DNA from: Lachnospiraceae bacterium
Lineage (GTDB): Bacteria > Bacillota > Clostridia > Lachnospirales > Lachnospiraceae
DNA length: 64,000 bases
Assembly (NCBI GenBank): GCA_015057115.1
Contig: SVEZ01000001.1
Location: 186,001-250,000 of the forward strand
Direction of reading: 5' to 3'
Part shown: piece by piece, positions 15,567-24,249 of the stretch
Numbering within the stretch: the stretch's first letter is position 1
How the letters are laid out: each line of letters starts with the position of its first letter
The notes under the pieces: model-generated
Databases searched by the model: none
The model's input: the letters and a program-made list of their open reading frames with translations, nothing else
Told to the model about the DNA's origin: nothing
Position numbers and translations under genes: made by a program

Positions 15567-17348
15567 CTACCCTCTCTTAAAAGCTTCAAACTGACATTTT
15601 TCATATTCCTCTTCCGTAAGAAATGGGAATAAATGATCAATTGGCGGCGAAAATATGGTTCCATCTTCTTTTTCCATACTCTTAGTTCTTGGCTCAATTC
15701 CCTGCGAATCATCCTGAATCAACTCACAAATAGCAAATCCATTCATATCTCGTAGCTTTTGAATTCCTTCCTTCACACCAGCGTTTTTCTCAATTCGAAT
15801 GTACGGAAAGCCATATGCTTCTGCTATTTTCTTTATATCCGGCATGGAGACACCGGATTCCTTATTACATCCGGAAAGTCTTCCAAAGAAATTTGTTTGC
15901 GTTTGTACAATTGCCTGATATCCACCGTTATTAAAAATAATAAGTTTCACCGGCAGATTATTATGCACTATGGTTTGCAACTCCTGAATGTTCATCTGCA
16001 TACTTCCATCGCCTGTGATACAGAACACTTCGTCCTCTGCCGCAACTGCGGCTCCAACTGCTGCCGGTATATCATATCCCATTGTTCCACAATTTGCATT
16101 TCCGAAAAGTCGCTGTCCCTCTTTTCCAATTCCGGATTGCAATACAGAAACACACGCCACACTATTACCAACCACGATAATCTGATCCTCCTTTGCCCCT
16201 TGCTTCATTTCATTCGCAAGGGTATATGGATTCACTTTCTCACTGGTTTCAAACTTCTCCTCATATACAGGGAATTTCTTCTTCAAATAATTACAATACT
16301 CCGGCCATCTTTCATCCATCGCTGTAAAAATGCTGTTATGTAGCCTTTCTTCACCCAGAAAATCCTTCAAATCCGCACAAATAGGAAGATCTATATTCAT
16401 CGTGTTCTTCTGCAGTTCATTCACATCAACATCCACGACTATCTTTTTTGAATTTGGGGAGAAATTTTCATAATTAAATCCGATGTGCTTGAATGCCAAC
16501 CTACAACCTAATGATAATATAACATCTGCATTTTGTACGATAAAATTACCCGCTCTACTGCCAAAAACTCCAAACATTCCAAAATAGTTCTCATCTTCAA
16601 GCGTATAATAGTCCACAATACTCGTTGCAGATAGCACCGGAACATTCCACATCTTCGCAAGATTCTTAAACTCTTCCAATGCTCCCGAGGTTCTAAGCCC
16701 GGATCCGACTACTATCACCGGTTGCTTCGCTGTGCTAAGCATTCGTAGTACGGCATCCATATTGGGAATTGCGCGTTTTTCTTCCGTTTCCTCATATCCA
16801 TGTAATGTTTCCGTATCAATAATTGCTCCCTGCACATCTAGTGGTACATCTATCCAACAGGGTCCACGTCTACCGGAGTTCGCTAATTTGTATGCTTTCT
16901 CCAAATGGTAACGAATATCCTCCGGTCTTTCAACCATTACCGCATATTTTGTCATCGGTTTTACTGTTGGTACAATATTGTATTCCTGCTCGCCAAATTG
17001 ACGAAGATTCAATCCCGTACTTGCCACTGTCGTTGCGTAACGAACCTGTCCTGAAATAACCAACATCGGTATGTTATCTTGGTAGGCACACAATACACCC
17101 GTCAACGCATTTGTTCCACCCGGACCTGTAGTTACACAGACACACGCAGAAGTTCCTTTAATTCGAGCATATCCTTCTGCTGCCAAAGCTGCTGCCTGCT
17201 CATGATGTGTATATAAACACTTCAATCCTTCCGCATTTCCAAATGCATCATTTAAGTACATAGCGCCGCCACCAACAACGCTAAATATCTGATTGCAATT
17301 ATGTTCTACTAGGAATTTTGCAATATAATCTGCTACTCTTATCTTCAT
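15567..17348 (-). CDS. ThDP-dependent acetolactate-synthase-like enzyme, paralogue 2
   Basis: 593 residues from the chosen ATG (a GTG lies 6 bases upstream; GGGTGAG fits the ATG better). The Pyr domain has YTHHEQAAALAAEGYAR (Glu50) and TTGPGGTNALTGVL, the middle domain has PVIVVGSGLRTSG, and the PP domain has ITGDGSMQMNIQELQ and FNNGGYQAI. It closely parallels the enzyme at 4704-6497, including the LFPFL ending region, but sits inside the nonulosonic acid operon next to neuB. ALS-like genes recur in surface-glycan loci, where they may add acyl units to keto sugars or act on a nonulosonate-related ketoacid. No ilv genes are nearby. The overlap with the upstream gene is minimal, so translation is coupled. 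Confidence 0.8.
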   Translation of the reverse strand: MKIRVADYIAKFLVEHNCNQIFSVVGGGAMYLNDAFGNAEGLKCLYTHHEQAAALAAEGYARIKGTSACVCVTTGPGGTNALTGVLCAYQDNIPMLVISGQVRYATTVASTGLNLRQFGEQEYNIVPTVKPMTKYAVMVERPEDIRYHLEKAYKLANSGRRGPCWIDVPLDVQGAIIDTETLHGYEETEEKRAIPNMDAVLRMLSTAKQPVIVVGSGLRTSGALEEFKNLAKMWNVPVLSATSIVDYYTLEDENYFGMFGVFGSRAGNFIVQNADVILSLGCRLAFKHIGFNYENFSPNSKKIVVDVDVNELQKNTMNIDLPICADLKDFLGEERLHNSIFTAMDERWPEYCNYLKKKFPVYEEKFETSEKVNPYTLANEMKQGAKEDQIIVVGNSVACVSVLQSGIGKEGQRLFGNANCGTMGYDIPAAVGAAVAAEDEVFCITGDGSMQMNIQELQTIVHNNLPVKLIIFNNGGYQAIVQTQTNFFGRLSGCNKESGVSMPDIKKIAEAYGFPYIRIEKNAGVKEGIQKLRDMNGFAICELIQDDSQGIEPRTKSMEKEDGTIFSPPIDHLFPFLTEEEYEKCQFEAFKRG

Positions 17349-17350
17349 TT

Positions 17351-18145
17351 TCACTCACCCTTCTGACTTTTCCACTTCAAATATTCTTGTATGTCGTTTT
17401 TCCTTGCCCGCAACGGTATTTTCTTCTCACCTTTATAGACAAGAAATGCTGCCCTATGAAGTCCATCTATTAAGAGCCAATGTTCGTTCTTCCAGCAGGC
17501 ATGTATTGATGCAAGTCTGAAATATTCTGGGTTAGTAGTATACAGGGTGTCTAATCGAACAATCAATTGCTTTCTGTCTTCCAGAAACTCCTTATCAGAC
17601 TTTCCCATAAAAGCCAAATATGCTGTCAAATCAACATCTTTTCCCAATCCATATTCGATAATGGAAAAGTATTCTTCTACCCTTCTTAATTCATGGTTTC
17701 TTAACTTACCGGTTTCACTCGCCCACACATCATCTATAGCAACCTCTACAAAATCATACTTCCCTGTTTCATCAAAATCATTCTCCCAAAAACATTCAAA
17801 AGTCATCAGAGAAAACCTTTGTTCTTCCGACTCAATACTCAAGGGTGCCAATAAAATTCTATGAAATCCGGCGCGTTCCAGCTCCTTCTTTACTTCTTCA
17901 TGTAGTCTTGCGTTTTGCAGCATAATCACAACCTGTATATCCGCTCTTTGCTCCACTGCCTCTGGAATTTCGTCAATTGTATAGCAAGGCACATTATATT
18001 TCTCTCGTATTGTCTCCGCATCGCGATCAATATAACCCAGAACTGTAAATCCTGCATCTTCTAGCTTTTTCTTTTTGTCTATGGTAAAATCAAACCTCGA
18101 ATATCCATATAAGTATATCGGTTTTTCTCGCTGTAACCATGCCAT
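17351..18145 (-). CDS. Unrecognised glycan-operon protein: Rossmann-like N-terminus plus ParB/Srx-like C-terminal motif
   Basis: About 264 residues from the ATG at 18145; an in-frame GTG at 18199 lies inside the preceding gene and lacks an RBS. Residues about 8-100 are Rossmann-like (PIYLYGYSRFDF, FTVLGYIDRDAE, VVIMLQNA, RILLAPLS), like the modules before two methyltransferases in this window. Near the C-terminus HWLLIDGLHRAAFLVYKG resembles the phosphate-binding DGHHR-A motif of ParB/sulfiredoxin-fold proteins, some of which are small-molecule kinases. So it might be a kinase or nucleotide-binding modifier rather than a DNA-partition protein. It is coupled on both sides in the maf operon. 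Function unknown. Confidence 0.6.
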   Translation of the reverse strand: MAWLQREKPIYLYGYSRFDFTIDKKKKLEDAGFTVLGYIDRDAETIREKYNVPCYTIDEIPEAVEQRADIQVVIMLQNARLHEEVKKELERAGFHRILLAPLSIESEEQRFSLMTFECFWENDFDETGKYDFVEVAIDDVWASETGKLRNHELRRVEEYFSIIEYGLGKDVDLTAYLAFMGKSDKEFLEDRKQLIVRLDTLYTTNPEYFRLASIHACWKNEHWLLIDGLHRAAFLVYKGEKKIPLRARKNDIQEYLKWKSQKGE

Positions 18146-18165
18146 TATCTCACCCGCAATCCCTT

Positions 18166-19674
18166 CTATCCAGCTACTTGCAGTACTTGTTTCAAGCACT
18201 TATCATTACAATACAGCAATTCCTCACTTTTGTTTGCATTGGAAACTATTTTTCCGATTTCTTCATGCAAGTATGAAAACACATCAGCTCTCGTTCTACC
18301 ATTCTTCATATATTCCTCTTGAAATTCTGTAAATCCAAGAGCCACTAAATCATATATTCTTCCAATCCTTCTAATCAATATGCTTTCTTCTTGGTCTTTT
18401 GTTAATTCGAAATATCTACTTATGATCTCAACTAACGAGGAAAACTGTTCGACTCTTTTTTCTACTCCCAATCCCCTATACAAAGTCTCTTTTTCTATTG
18501 CACCATCAGATTTTCCCTCAACGTATAGTGGTGTTGCTTTGGAAATAACATGCCCTCTTCCTGCCAAACGCGCCATAAAATAGCAGTGTGCATAGTATAA
18601 TGCATACATATTCCCTTCCGAAAAAAGTTTCCAAAAAACTGATAAATCACTATCTTTCACCAATTCTCGGTTTATTAGCATTCCGGTCAAATAGTTGCGG
18701 TCTAATGCAGTGCAGACACAATCCACTAAATCATCTGAATACGCGTCCACTTGTTCATTTGTTAGGTTTTCACCGATTCCGCTCGCACATACAAATGCTA
18801 TATCTCCATATTTTGAAAGAAAATCCAAGTACTCCGGCAAGTTATCATTTATAAGCCGATCCTCATCTGACTGAAATAAAACGTATTTCCCTTTCGCCTG
18901 CGAAAGTACTGTTGCCACATTTCCACCAAATCTCAACTGTTCTGTTGTTCGATAGTACCGCAAACGCGAATCTTGAATATTTGCGATTTCCTCGTATGCC
19001 TCCTCACCTTTATCAGAGAAATTATTGGAAACAATGATTTCAATTTCTTCATCATATGGTAATTTCTGTAAATGCTGTACAGCTTCTAGAGCAAGCTTTC
19101 CTCGATTATAGGATGGAACACAAATAGAGAGAAAAACATTTCGTTCTCTCTCTGATTCGTCCTCGATTCTTGATTGATGAATTCTGTCAATTATTCCCTC
19201 GTAATACTCATTATTACAAGCTAAAACTCTTTTGGGTAAATAGAATTCACTATATGCCGTAAAAAAATCTTCCAAAATATTTATTGTAGGTAGAACAAGA
19301 TAATTCTGCATAAACCTCTCTGCGAAACCCGGAATTAGCAAAAAGCCAGAAAATTTTCGTATGTCACTCGGTATCATATATATACTCTGCGGATAACTAT
19401 TGCCCAGCATTTTTACTACAGTCCAAACATTCCAGCAATCAGCCACCAAAAGGCTCTCAAACTCCGGAATATAACCATCGATTTCCATCTCAGCCAAATT
19501 TACTGTTTCCAATACTTCCTGTTCGATTTCATCATAAAGTTGGTAACACTGTTCCGAAATCTGTTTACAGGTTATTCCAAGTTCCTCATATGCAATCGGC
19601 GTAAAATTTTCCCGCACGCTCTCATAAATATTTCGATATTCCATCCATTCACTCGCTATATGGTTTTCATCCAT
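18166..19674 (-). CDS. Family 2 glycosyltransferase
   Basis: 502 residues. The GT-A domain starts near residue 180: VFLSICVPSYNRGKLALE, EIIVSNNFSD, LRFGGNVATVLSQA and the DxD-like LFQSDEDR. The first 175 residues are a separate helical/beta region shared loosely with the glycosyltransferase at 8607-10247 (both contain LLV--WN and FYLPK-V). It overlaps the upstream gene by 19 bases and runs close to the next, typical of this compact operon. Likely role: transfer of a sugar onto the flagellin-linked or surface glycan; donor unknown. Confidence 0.8.
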   Translation of the reverse strand: MDENHIASEWMEYRNIYESVRENFTPIAYEELGITCKQISEQCYQLYDEIEQEVLETVNLAEMEIDGYIPEFESLLVADCWNVWTVVKMLGNSYPQSIYMIPSDIRKFSGFLLIPGFAERFMQNYLVLPTINILEDFFTAYSEFYLPKRVLACNNEYYEGIIDRIHQSRIEDESERERNVFLSICVPSYNRGKLALEAVQHLQKLPYDEEIEIIVSNNFSDKGEEAYEEIANIQDSRLRYYRTTEQLRFGGNVATVLSQAKGKYVLFQSDEDRLINDNLPEYLDFLSKYGDIAFVCASGIGENLTNEQVDAYSDDLVDCVCTALDRNYLTGMLINRELVKDSDLSVFWKLFSEGNMYALYYAHCYFMARLAGRGHVISKATPLYVEGKSDGAIEKETLYRGLGVEKRVEQFSSLVEIISRYFELTKDQEESILIRRIGRIYDLVALGFTEFQEEYMKNGRTRADVFSYLHEEIGKIVSNANKSEELLYCNDKCLKQVLQVAG

Positions 19675-20744
19675 GATACCAAAAAGCTCTCTCCTTCCCC
19701 ATGTGTGTTACAGCCAAGTATCTTATCGCTATCCAAAATTTTCTTAATCTGACGAACACTTCCACTTAAGCGATTTGGGTTATAAAGATAAACCTGCTTA
19801 TCCTTATGTGCTACTTTTTCAGTATACTCTGTCTGCGGAACAACAATTTCGCCCCCCAATTCTTTTGCTAACTTCGTCCACATACTCATTCCGTACTTGC
19901 GGCTCCGATCGATTACTACTACGACTTCCATATCTTTCATCGCTTCCACAATTATCTCACGAACCAAAACCGGACATACAATCGTAAGATTCTCTTGCAG
20001 TTCCTCCGGCAATTTTTTTCTAAACACATCCCAGTGCTCCCCAATTACGTTGACATGAACACCTTCGGCGATTAATCTATATGCTAATTCATGTCGATCC
20101 TTCCGCTCGTGATATGTCTCGATTTCATTTTGAAAAGCATCAATAAACTCATTTCCTATCTCACTAGTATACTTCAGCTTCTCCTCTGCAAAAACTTCCG
20201 CAACAATTTCATCTAGCCGTCTTTGGTATTCCATTTTGCTTTTCTGAGTAACCTTTTTTACAATGGGATAAAACAATTCCGGTGAATGCTCTCGCAGTTT
20301 TGCTTCACCATCTTCCGGATTAAGATAATTACCTACCAAAAGAACTCTCTTTTGCTGCGCGCGAAGGTTTCTCCTCGGCATCAAACATTTCAAATCCGGC
20401 TCAATAAAATGGCAGTCTCTACCGAATCGTTCTTCTGCGACTTTTGCATACACTTGATCCATGTATAATAAGTGTATGCGGTTATCAATTTTTTCAAGCA
20501 TTTGCTTTGTTGTAATTGGATTCTCATCCAGCAAGAAATATAGGCACTCCAGGTTATTGGCTTCTAAAAGTTTCTTTTCCAACATATATTCACACAAAAC
20601 CGGCTTTTGATTATCCAAATGCTTCTTTGCTCTTGCAATATTGCGGGGTGTCATGGAATAGACCTGAACAGCTTTCTCATCTTGGAATCTTCTTTTTTCA
20701 ATTTCAAAATACGGCTTTGGACAAAGAACTAACCACTCCTTCAA
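19656..20744 (-). CDS. Hypothetical protein of the flagellin-glycosylation operon (possible GT-B-like)
   Basis: 362 residues from a TTG start that has a good GGGGGTG site 7 bases upstream. No signal peptide. The C-terminal half contains LAYRLIAEGVHVNVIGEHWD, IVCPVLVREIIVEAMKDMEVVV and YGMSMWTKLAKELGGEIVV, an arrangement that recalls the nucleotide-sugar domain of GT-B enzymes or the CgeB-like spore glycosyltransferases, but I cannot assign it firmly. It starts 2 bases after the stop of the 95-residue gene and overlaps the next gene by 19 bases, so it is translated with Maf and the glycosyltransferases. Confidence 0.55.
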   Translation of the reverse strand: MKEWLVLCPKPYFEIEKRRFQDEKAVQVYSMTPRNIARAKKHLDNQKPVLCEYMLEKKLLEANNLECLYFLLDENPITTKQMLEKIDNRIHLLYMDQVYAKVAEERFGRDCHFIEPDLKCLMPRRNLRAQQKRVLLVGNYLNPEDGEAKLREHSPELFYPIVKKVTQKSKMEYQRRLDEIVAEVFAEEKLKYTSEIGNEFIDAFQNEIETYHERKDRHELAYRLIAEGVHVNVIGEHWDVFRKKLPEELQENLTIVCPVLVREIIVEAMKDMEVVVVIDRSRKYGMSMWTKLAKELGGEIVVPQTEYTEKVAHKDKQVYLYNPNRLSGSVRQIKKILDSDKILGCNTHGEGESFLVSWMKTI

Positions 20745-20746
20745 GT

Positions 20747-21034
20747 TTATTCACCCCCTAATTGCTTGATTATATCTAATAATCCATATTCTAAAATATC
20801 ATTTAGCAAAAATGCATCCTCATTTTCAAGTGCTTGCAGTAGCATCTCTACCAGCTTTTGTAAATCGTCCTTTTGAAGGATGTCATTTTCATCCATAAAC
20901 ATTATAAACCCATTTACAACGCCAATTTTTTCTTTATATAGTTCAAACGCCTTTTGCTTTTCGCCTTGCTTTAATAATTGCGTTATCGCCTGCAACGGCT
21001 CCCGAATACTTTGTAAAAACTCTTGTAAATCCAT
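20747..21034 (-). CDS. Small helical protein next to Maf
   Basis: 95 residues, almost entirely predicted helix, acidic, without membrane segment (MDLQEFLQSIREPL, then KLVEMLLQALENED). It starts directly at the stop codon of maf, behind GGAGGGTAA, and ends 2 bases before the next start. Size, acidity and context suggest a dedicated chaperone or adaptor for Maf or flagellin glycosylation, but there is no recognised family. Confidence 0.6.
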   Translation of the reverse strand: MDLQEFLQSIREPLQAITQLLKQGEKQKAFELYKEKIGVVNGFIMFMDENDILQKDDLQKLVEMLLQALENEDAFLLNDILEYGLLDIIKQLGGE

Positions 21035-22981
21035 TTACTTTACCCTCCGTTGTTCCAGCTCGCGTATCACATAATCCAGCGGATAGTATACGTCATCTTC
21101 TGTTACTTTGGCCGGTCGTTCTTCCACTATCTTCTTTGTCTCATCTTTCCAATACAATGCACTGTATAAAATATACTGATTCATTGTTATACCATGCTGA
21201 GCCATCGATATGAGATTTTCTTTTTCATCATCTTCTTCCTGATAGATTCCCATTCGTATAGTGAAATTTACTTTAACCAATGTCGCCTGGATAAACAATG
21301 CGCAGGTGTCGTTATTCATAAAATCATTCACCTTTGTCAATTGCTTTGACAACTTAAGTAATGCTTCTGAATCAAGTTCCTCCGCCTCTGCCAGCTTTTT
21401 CATTTTCTTATATAAGCGAATGGATTTCTTCGCGTTTTTAACCACCTTTTCCATTCCGTTTGGGAGATCTTTATATAATTCTGCAAACTTTAATTTTGCC
21501 GGATAATCCATCATCTCCGGTAATTTTTCAAGTTCGTCCTTCATGCAAAAATCTTTATCACAGTACTGCTCAATTGCCTTTTTTAAGGTCATAATCTTTG
21601 TCCCGTGAATCTTAGCTCCACCCTGCGTTGCATCTACTGCATTTTTTATTCCCTGACGTTCGATATACTCCTCAAACCACCGAAGATATCTGGCAAAATC
21701 TCTCCGCGTTATGACTTTATTTCCACGAATACCTTCTACCTCTAGTGTATCTTCATACTCATCTTGCGTCAACTTATCCATTTTCTCTTTGAAGGTTCCA
21801 TCCGCGTGGGTACGACCATTTGTTAATGCAAGATCCTGCCCCACTAAAATCAGTGTTTTTGCCTTCATAAAATTTGCCAATGAAAATGCCGTGTTGGCAA
21901 CCGATCCGCCGGTTGCCAGAGTTGTCACTAGCATGGTATTTCTATGCAGCGATGACTTAATACATTCTCCCCAAATATCATCTTCAAAGGTTTCCGCTGC
22001 GGCATAGAAAAATTTCTTTCCTTTATGCAAATCCATAATTCCTCTTGCAACAACTGTACACGTTACCAACGGTATTTCCGAAATGCGCGGATGATCCATT
22101 AATTCTGTCGGTTTTTTTCCATCCACGATTACAAAAAAGTCCGGCTTTATTCCGTGATTTAACAGCGGCTTTATTGCAGTATCTACAGCAATAATACATG
22201 CTTTCCCCACTGCTTTTTTCAGGTCATCTATATTCTTATTCAAGGATGGTCCTGCGGAAACAATGATTGCCGGAATTTCGCCTTTCAAGATTCCCTGTAA
22301 TTGAATCACATCATGGGCATGAAGCATATGATAAATATTGTACATCATATTATGCCCTACGGTATCCGAGAACTCTTCTGCAGTTCGCCAACCCACCATG
22401 AAATCTTTAAATTTCTTGTCAACCAGCTTTGCTACTGCTTTTAAGTTATCACTAAACAGCTCCGCATAATTTGGCGCAACTTCAACCCTAAAAGAGGAAA
22501 TTGTGTCAATCTGAAACAACGCAAATATTCGCGATTCCAATTCCGGATCTTTATATTTTCCTACAGCTAAATAAATGGGATGTTCCTGCAGAAAATCCTT
22601 CAGGTCAACCGTTCGCATATAATACTGGAAAATTTCTATCGACGGTTCGTAGATAAATATAATGCACTTATCATCCGTTTTTTCAAGGACTTCTTTTATG
22701 AAATGGTAATTTGCCATTCCATAAAAAAATAAGGGTACGCTATGTGGTAGTTTACCCCATTCTTCAAGCTTTTTCTCTATGCGCTCCTGTTCGCCAAAGA
22801 AACCATTCAGCATGTATTTTTTTCCGGTTTTCGTTGTAACATACGGAACCAATCTTTCATCCGGGCTTAATTCATCCCCAACTTCAAACTCCGCTTTATG
22901 TTTTTTTACCTTTTCCAATATCTCGGGATAGGATTCCTTCAGCACCTCGAGAGATTTTTTATAATTTTCGTCTCTATCCAT
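21035..22981 (-). CDS. maf: Motility accessory factor, flagellin nonulosonate transferase
   Basis: 648 residues. The central MAF_flag10 (DUF115) domain spans about 210-460: IPAIIVSAGPSLNKNIDDL, CIIAVDTAIKPLLNHGIKPDF, TLATGGSVANTAFSLA and LILVGQDLAL. Maf proteins transfer pseudaminic, legionaminic or sialic acids onto Ser/Thr of flagellin in the cytoplasm before export. This fits neuB and neuC in the same operon and six flagellin genes immediately upstream. The RBS GAGGATAAAG lies just after the flagellin-1 terminator; only 61 bases separate it from the flagellin stop codon, leaving no room for an obvious promoter. It is the first gene of a minus-strand run reaching to 8607. Confidence 0.92.
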   Translation of the reverse strand: MDRDENYKKSLEVLKESYPEILEKVKKHKAEFEVGDELSPDERLVPYVTTKTGKKYMLNGFFGEQERIEKKLEEWGKLPHSVPLFFYGMANYHFIKEVLEKTDDKCIIFIYEPSIEIFQYYMRTVDLKDFLQEHPIYLAVGKYKDPELESRIFALFQIDTISSFRVEVAPNYAELFSDNLKAVAKLVDKKFKDFMVGWRTAEEFSDTVGHNMMYNIYHMLHAHDVIQLQGILKGEIPAIIVSAGPSLNKNIDDLKKAVGKACIIAVDTAIKPLLNHGIKPDFFVIVDGKKPTELMDHPRISEIPLVTCTVVARGIMDLHKGKKFFYAAAETFEDDIWGECIKSSLHRNTMLVTTLATGGSVANTAFSLANFMKAKTLILVGQDLALTNGRTHADGTFKEKMDKLTQDEYEDTLEVEGIRGNKVITRRDFARYLRWFEEYIERQGIKNAVDATQGGAKIHGTKIMTLKKAIEQYCDKDFCMKDELEKLPEMMDYPAKLKFAELYKDLPNGMEKVVKNAKKSIRLYKKMKKLAEAEELDSEALLKLSKQLTKVNDFMNNDTCALFIQATLVKVNFTIRMGIYQEEDDEKENLISMAQHGITMNQYILYSALYWKDETKKIVEERPAKVTEDDVYYPLDYVIRELEQRRVK

Positions 22982-22993
22982 TTCTTTATCCTC

Positions 22994-23020
22994 AAAAAGG
23001 GGATCTTTTCAGATCCCCTT
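22994..23020 (-). terminator. Rho-independent terminator of flagellin 1, possible attenuator for maf
   Basis: Perfect 10-base stem AAGGGGATCT/AGATCCCCTT followed on the transcript by TTTTT. It ends 12 bases before the maf start codon, so any maf operon transcript begun at the flagellin promoter must read through it. Confidence 0.85.
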
Positions 23021-23042
23021 GCAATAATTTTACTCTTTAAAT

Positions 23043-24113
23043 TTACTGGATTAAGCTTAATACGCCCTGTGTTGACTGGTTAGCCTGTGCAAGCATTGAC
23101 TGTCCTGCCTGTGCAAGAATATTATTCTTGCTGTAGTTAACCATTTCAGATGCCATATCTACATCACGAAGCTTGCTCTCAGATGCACTGGTGTTCTCTG
23201 ATGTGGTATTCAAGTTTGCAATTGTATGCTCAAGTCTGTTCTGTAATGCACCAAGTGCGGAACGCTGACTGGATACATTGTTGATTGCTACCTGAATCTT
23301 TGATAAGGACTTGTTTGCAATTGTAAAGTTATCTACCGCTGCTCTTGTAGAGAGAATAATACTATCCATATCAGCATTTGTAGATACTCCATTTGCAGAA
23401 GCCACTGCCAATTTAACAGAGTTTAATTCTACATAAGTACTGCCTGCATATACATACTTTCCTTCACTGGTTGTAACGTCTGCGGTGTGCTGAGCGTATG
23501 CAATATTCTTAGCCTGTTCACGAGCTTCTTCACTGGTTGCATATCCAAAAATAGACTTGCCGCCAATTGTTGCGCCCCATACCTTATCTTCTGTGGTTTC
23601 AAGACCAATACAAGCTGCTTCCATATTTCCAATGCTGATGCGGATATTCTGTCCAACATTGGCACCAATCTGAAGCTTGTTGTCCTGTAAGGTTCCATCT
23701 AACAGGTTCTTCTTGTTGAACTGCGTTGTGGAAGAAATTCTGTCAATCTCCTCTGCCAGTGCACGTAACTCCTGGTTGATTGCACTACGGTCAATGTCTT
23801 CGTTTGTATCGTTTGCACCCTGTACTGCCAGCTCATTCATACGCTGTAAGATGGAGTGAGTTTCATTTAATGCACCCTCTGCTGTCTGAATTAAAGAGAT
23901 TCCTGTTTCAGCGTTGTTGCTCGCTTTGTCAATACCACGAATCTGACTTCTCATCTTCTCAGAAATTTTTAATCCTGCTGCATCATCTGCTGCGCGGTTA
24001 ATTTTATATCCGCTGGATAACTTCTCTGTTGACTTAGCTAAATCACCTGTTGTGATTCCTAACTGTCTATTTGTGTTCATTGCTGATAAATTGTGCTGAA
24101 TTACCATTCCCAT
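23043..24113 (-). CDS. fliC: Flagellin 1 (central type A)
   Basis: 356 residues. Conserved N-terminal D0/D1 (residues 1-175, including NLSAMNTNRQLGI and the LQRMNELAVQGAN segment equivalent to the TLR5-binding stretch) and C-terminal D1/D0 (ending in QSTQGVLSLIQ) flank a short variable centre (about 177-262) shared with flagellin 3. With no large D2/D3 it is a compact filament protein. There is one cysteine, Cys168, unusual for flagellin. The sigma-28 promoter is at 24198-24224. The leader has two GGA sites for CsrA (24122-24152), and the terminator is at 22994. The start is the MGM codon 8 bases behind AGGAGG. It is probably glycosylated by the adjacent Maf. Confidence 0.95.
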   Translation of the reverse strand: MGMVIQHNLSAMNTNRQLGITTGDLAKSTEKLSSGYKINRAADDAAGLKISEKMRSQIRGIDKASNNAETGISLIQTAEGALNETHSILQRMNELAVQGANDTNEDIDRSAINQELRALAEEIDRISSTTQFNKKNLLDGTLQDNKLQIGANVGQNIRISIGNMEAACIGLETTEDKVWGATIGGKSIFGYATSEEAREQAKNIAYAQHTADVTTSEGKYVYAGSTYVELNSVKLAVASANGVSTNADMDSIILSTRAAVDNFTIANKSLSKIQVAINNVSSQRSALGALQNRLEHTIANLNTTSENTSASESKLRDVDMASEMVNYSKNNILAQAGQSMLAQANQSTQGVLSLIQ

Positions 24114-24121
24114 AATCGTGT

Positions 24122-24152
24122 CCTCCTTGAACTCTATCTTATTTTTCCTTAA
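24122..24152 (-). promoter_or_regulatory. Putative CsrA-binding leader of flagellin 1
   Basis: CAAGGAGG (24122-24129) covers the Shine-Dalgarno, and TTAAGGAA (24145-24152) forms an upstream GGA site about 23 bases away, like BS2/BS1 of the Bacillus hag leader. Confidence 0.55.
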
Positions 24153-24197
24153 TTATTTTCGAGATTATCTTACCGGTTTTTCTCGCTTATGTTATAT

Positions 24198-24224
24198 ATA
24201 TCGGACAAGTTCTCAAACACTTTA
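24198..24224 (-). promoter_or_regulatory. Sigma-28 (SigD) promoter of flagellin 1
   Basis: On the minus strand TAAA, 15 bases, TCCGATAT. It lies 85 bases upstream of the start codon. The downstream sequence is identical to that of the flagellin 2 promoter. Confidence 0.85.
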
Positions 24225-24249
24225 TAGCTAAAATAAAATTTTTTCTTTT

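Noticed and set aside
15759-16343. 194-codon plus-strand open frame
   Set aside because: Antisense shadow of the second ThDP enzyme gene, without RBS or recognisable motifs.
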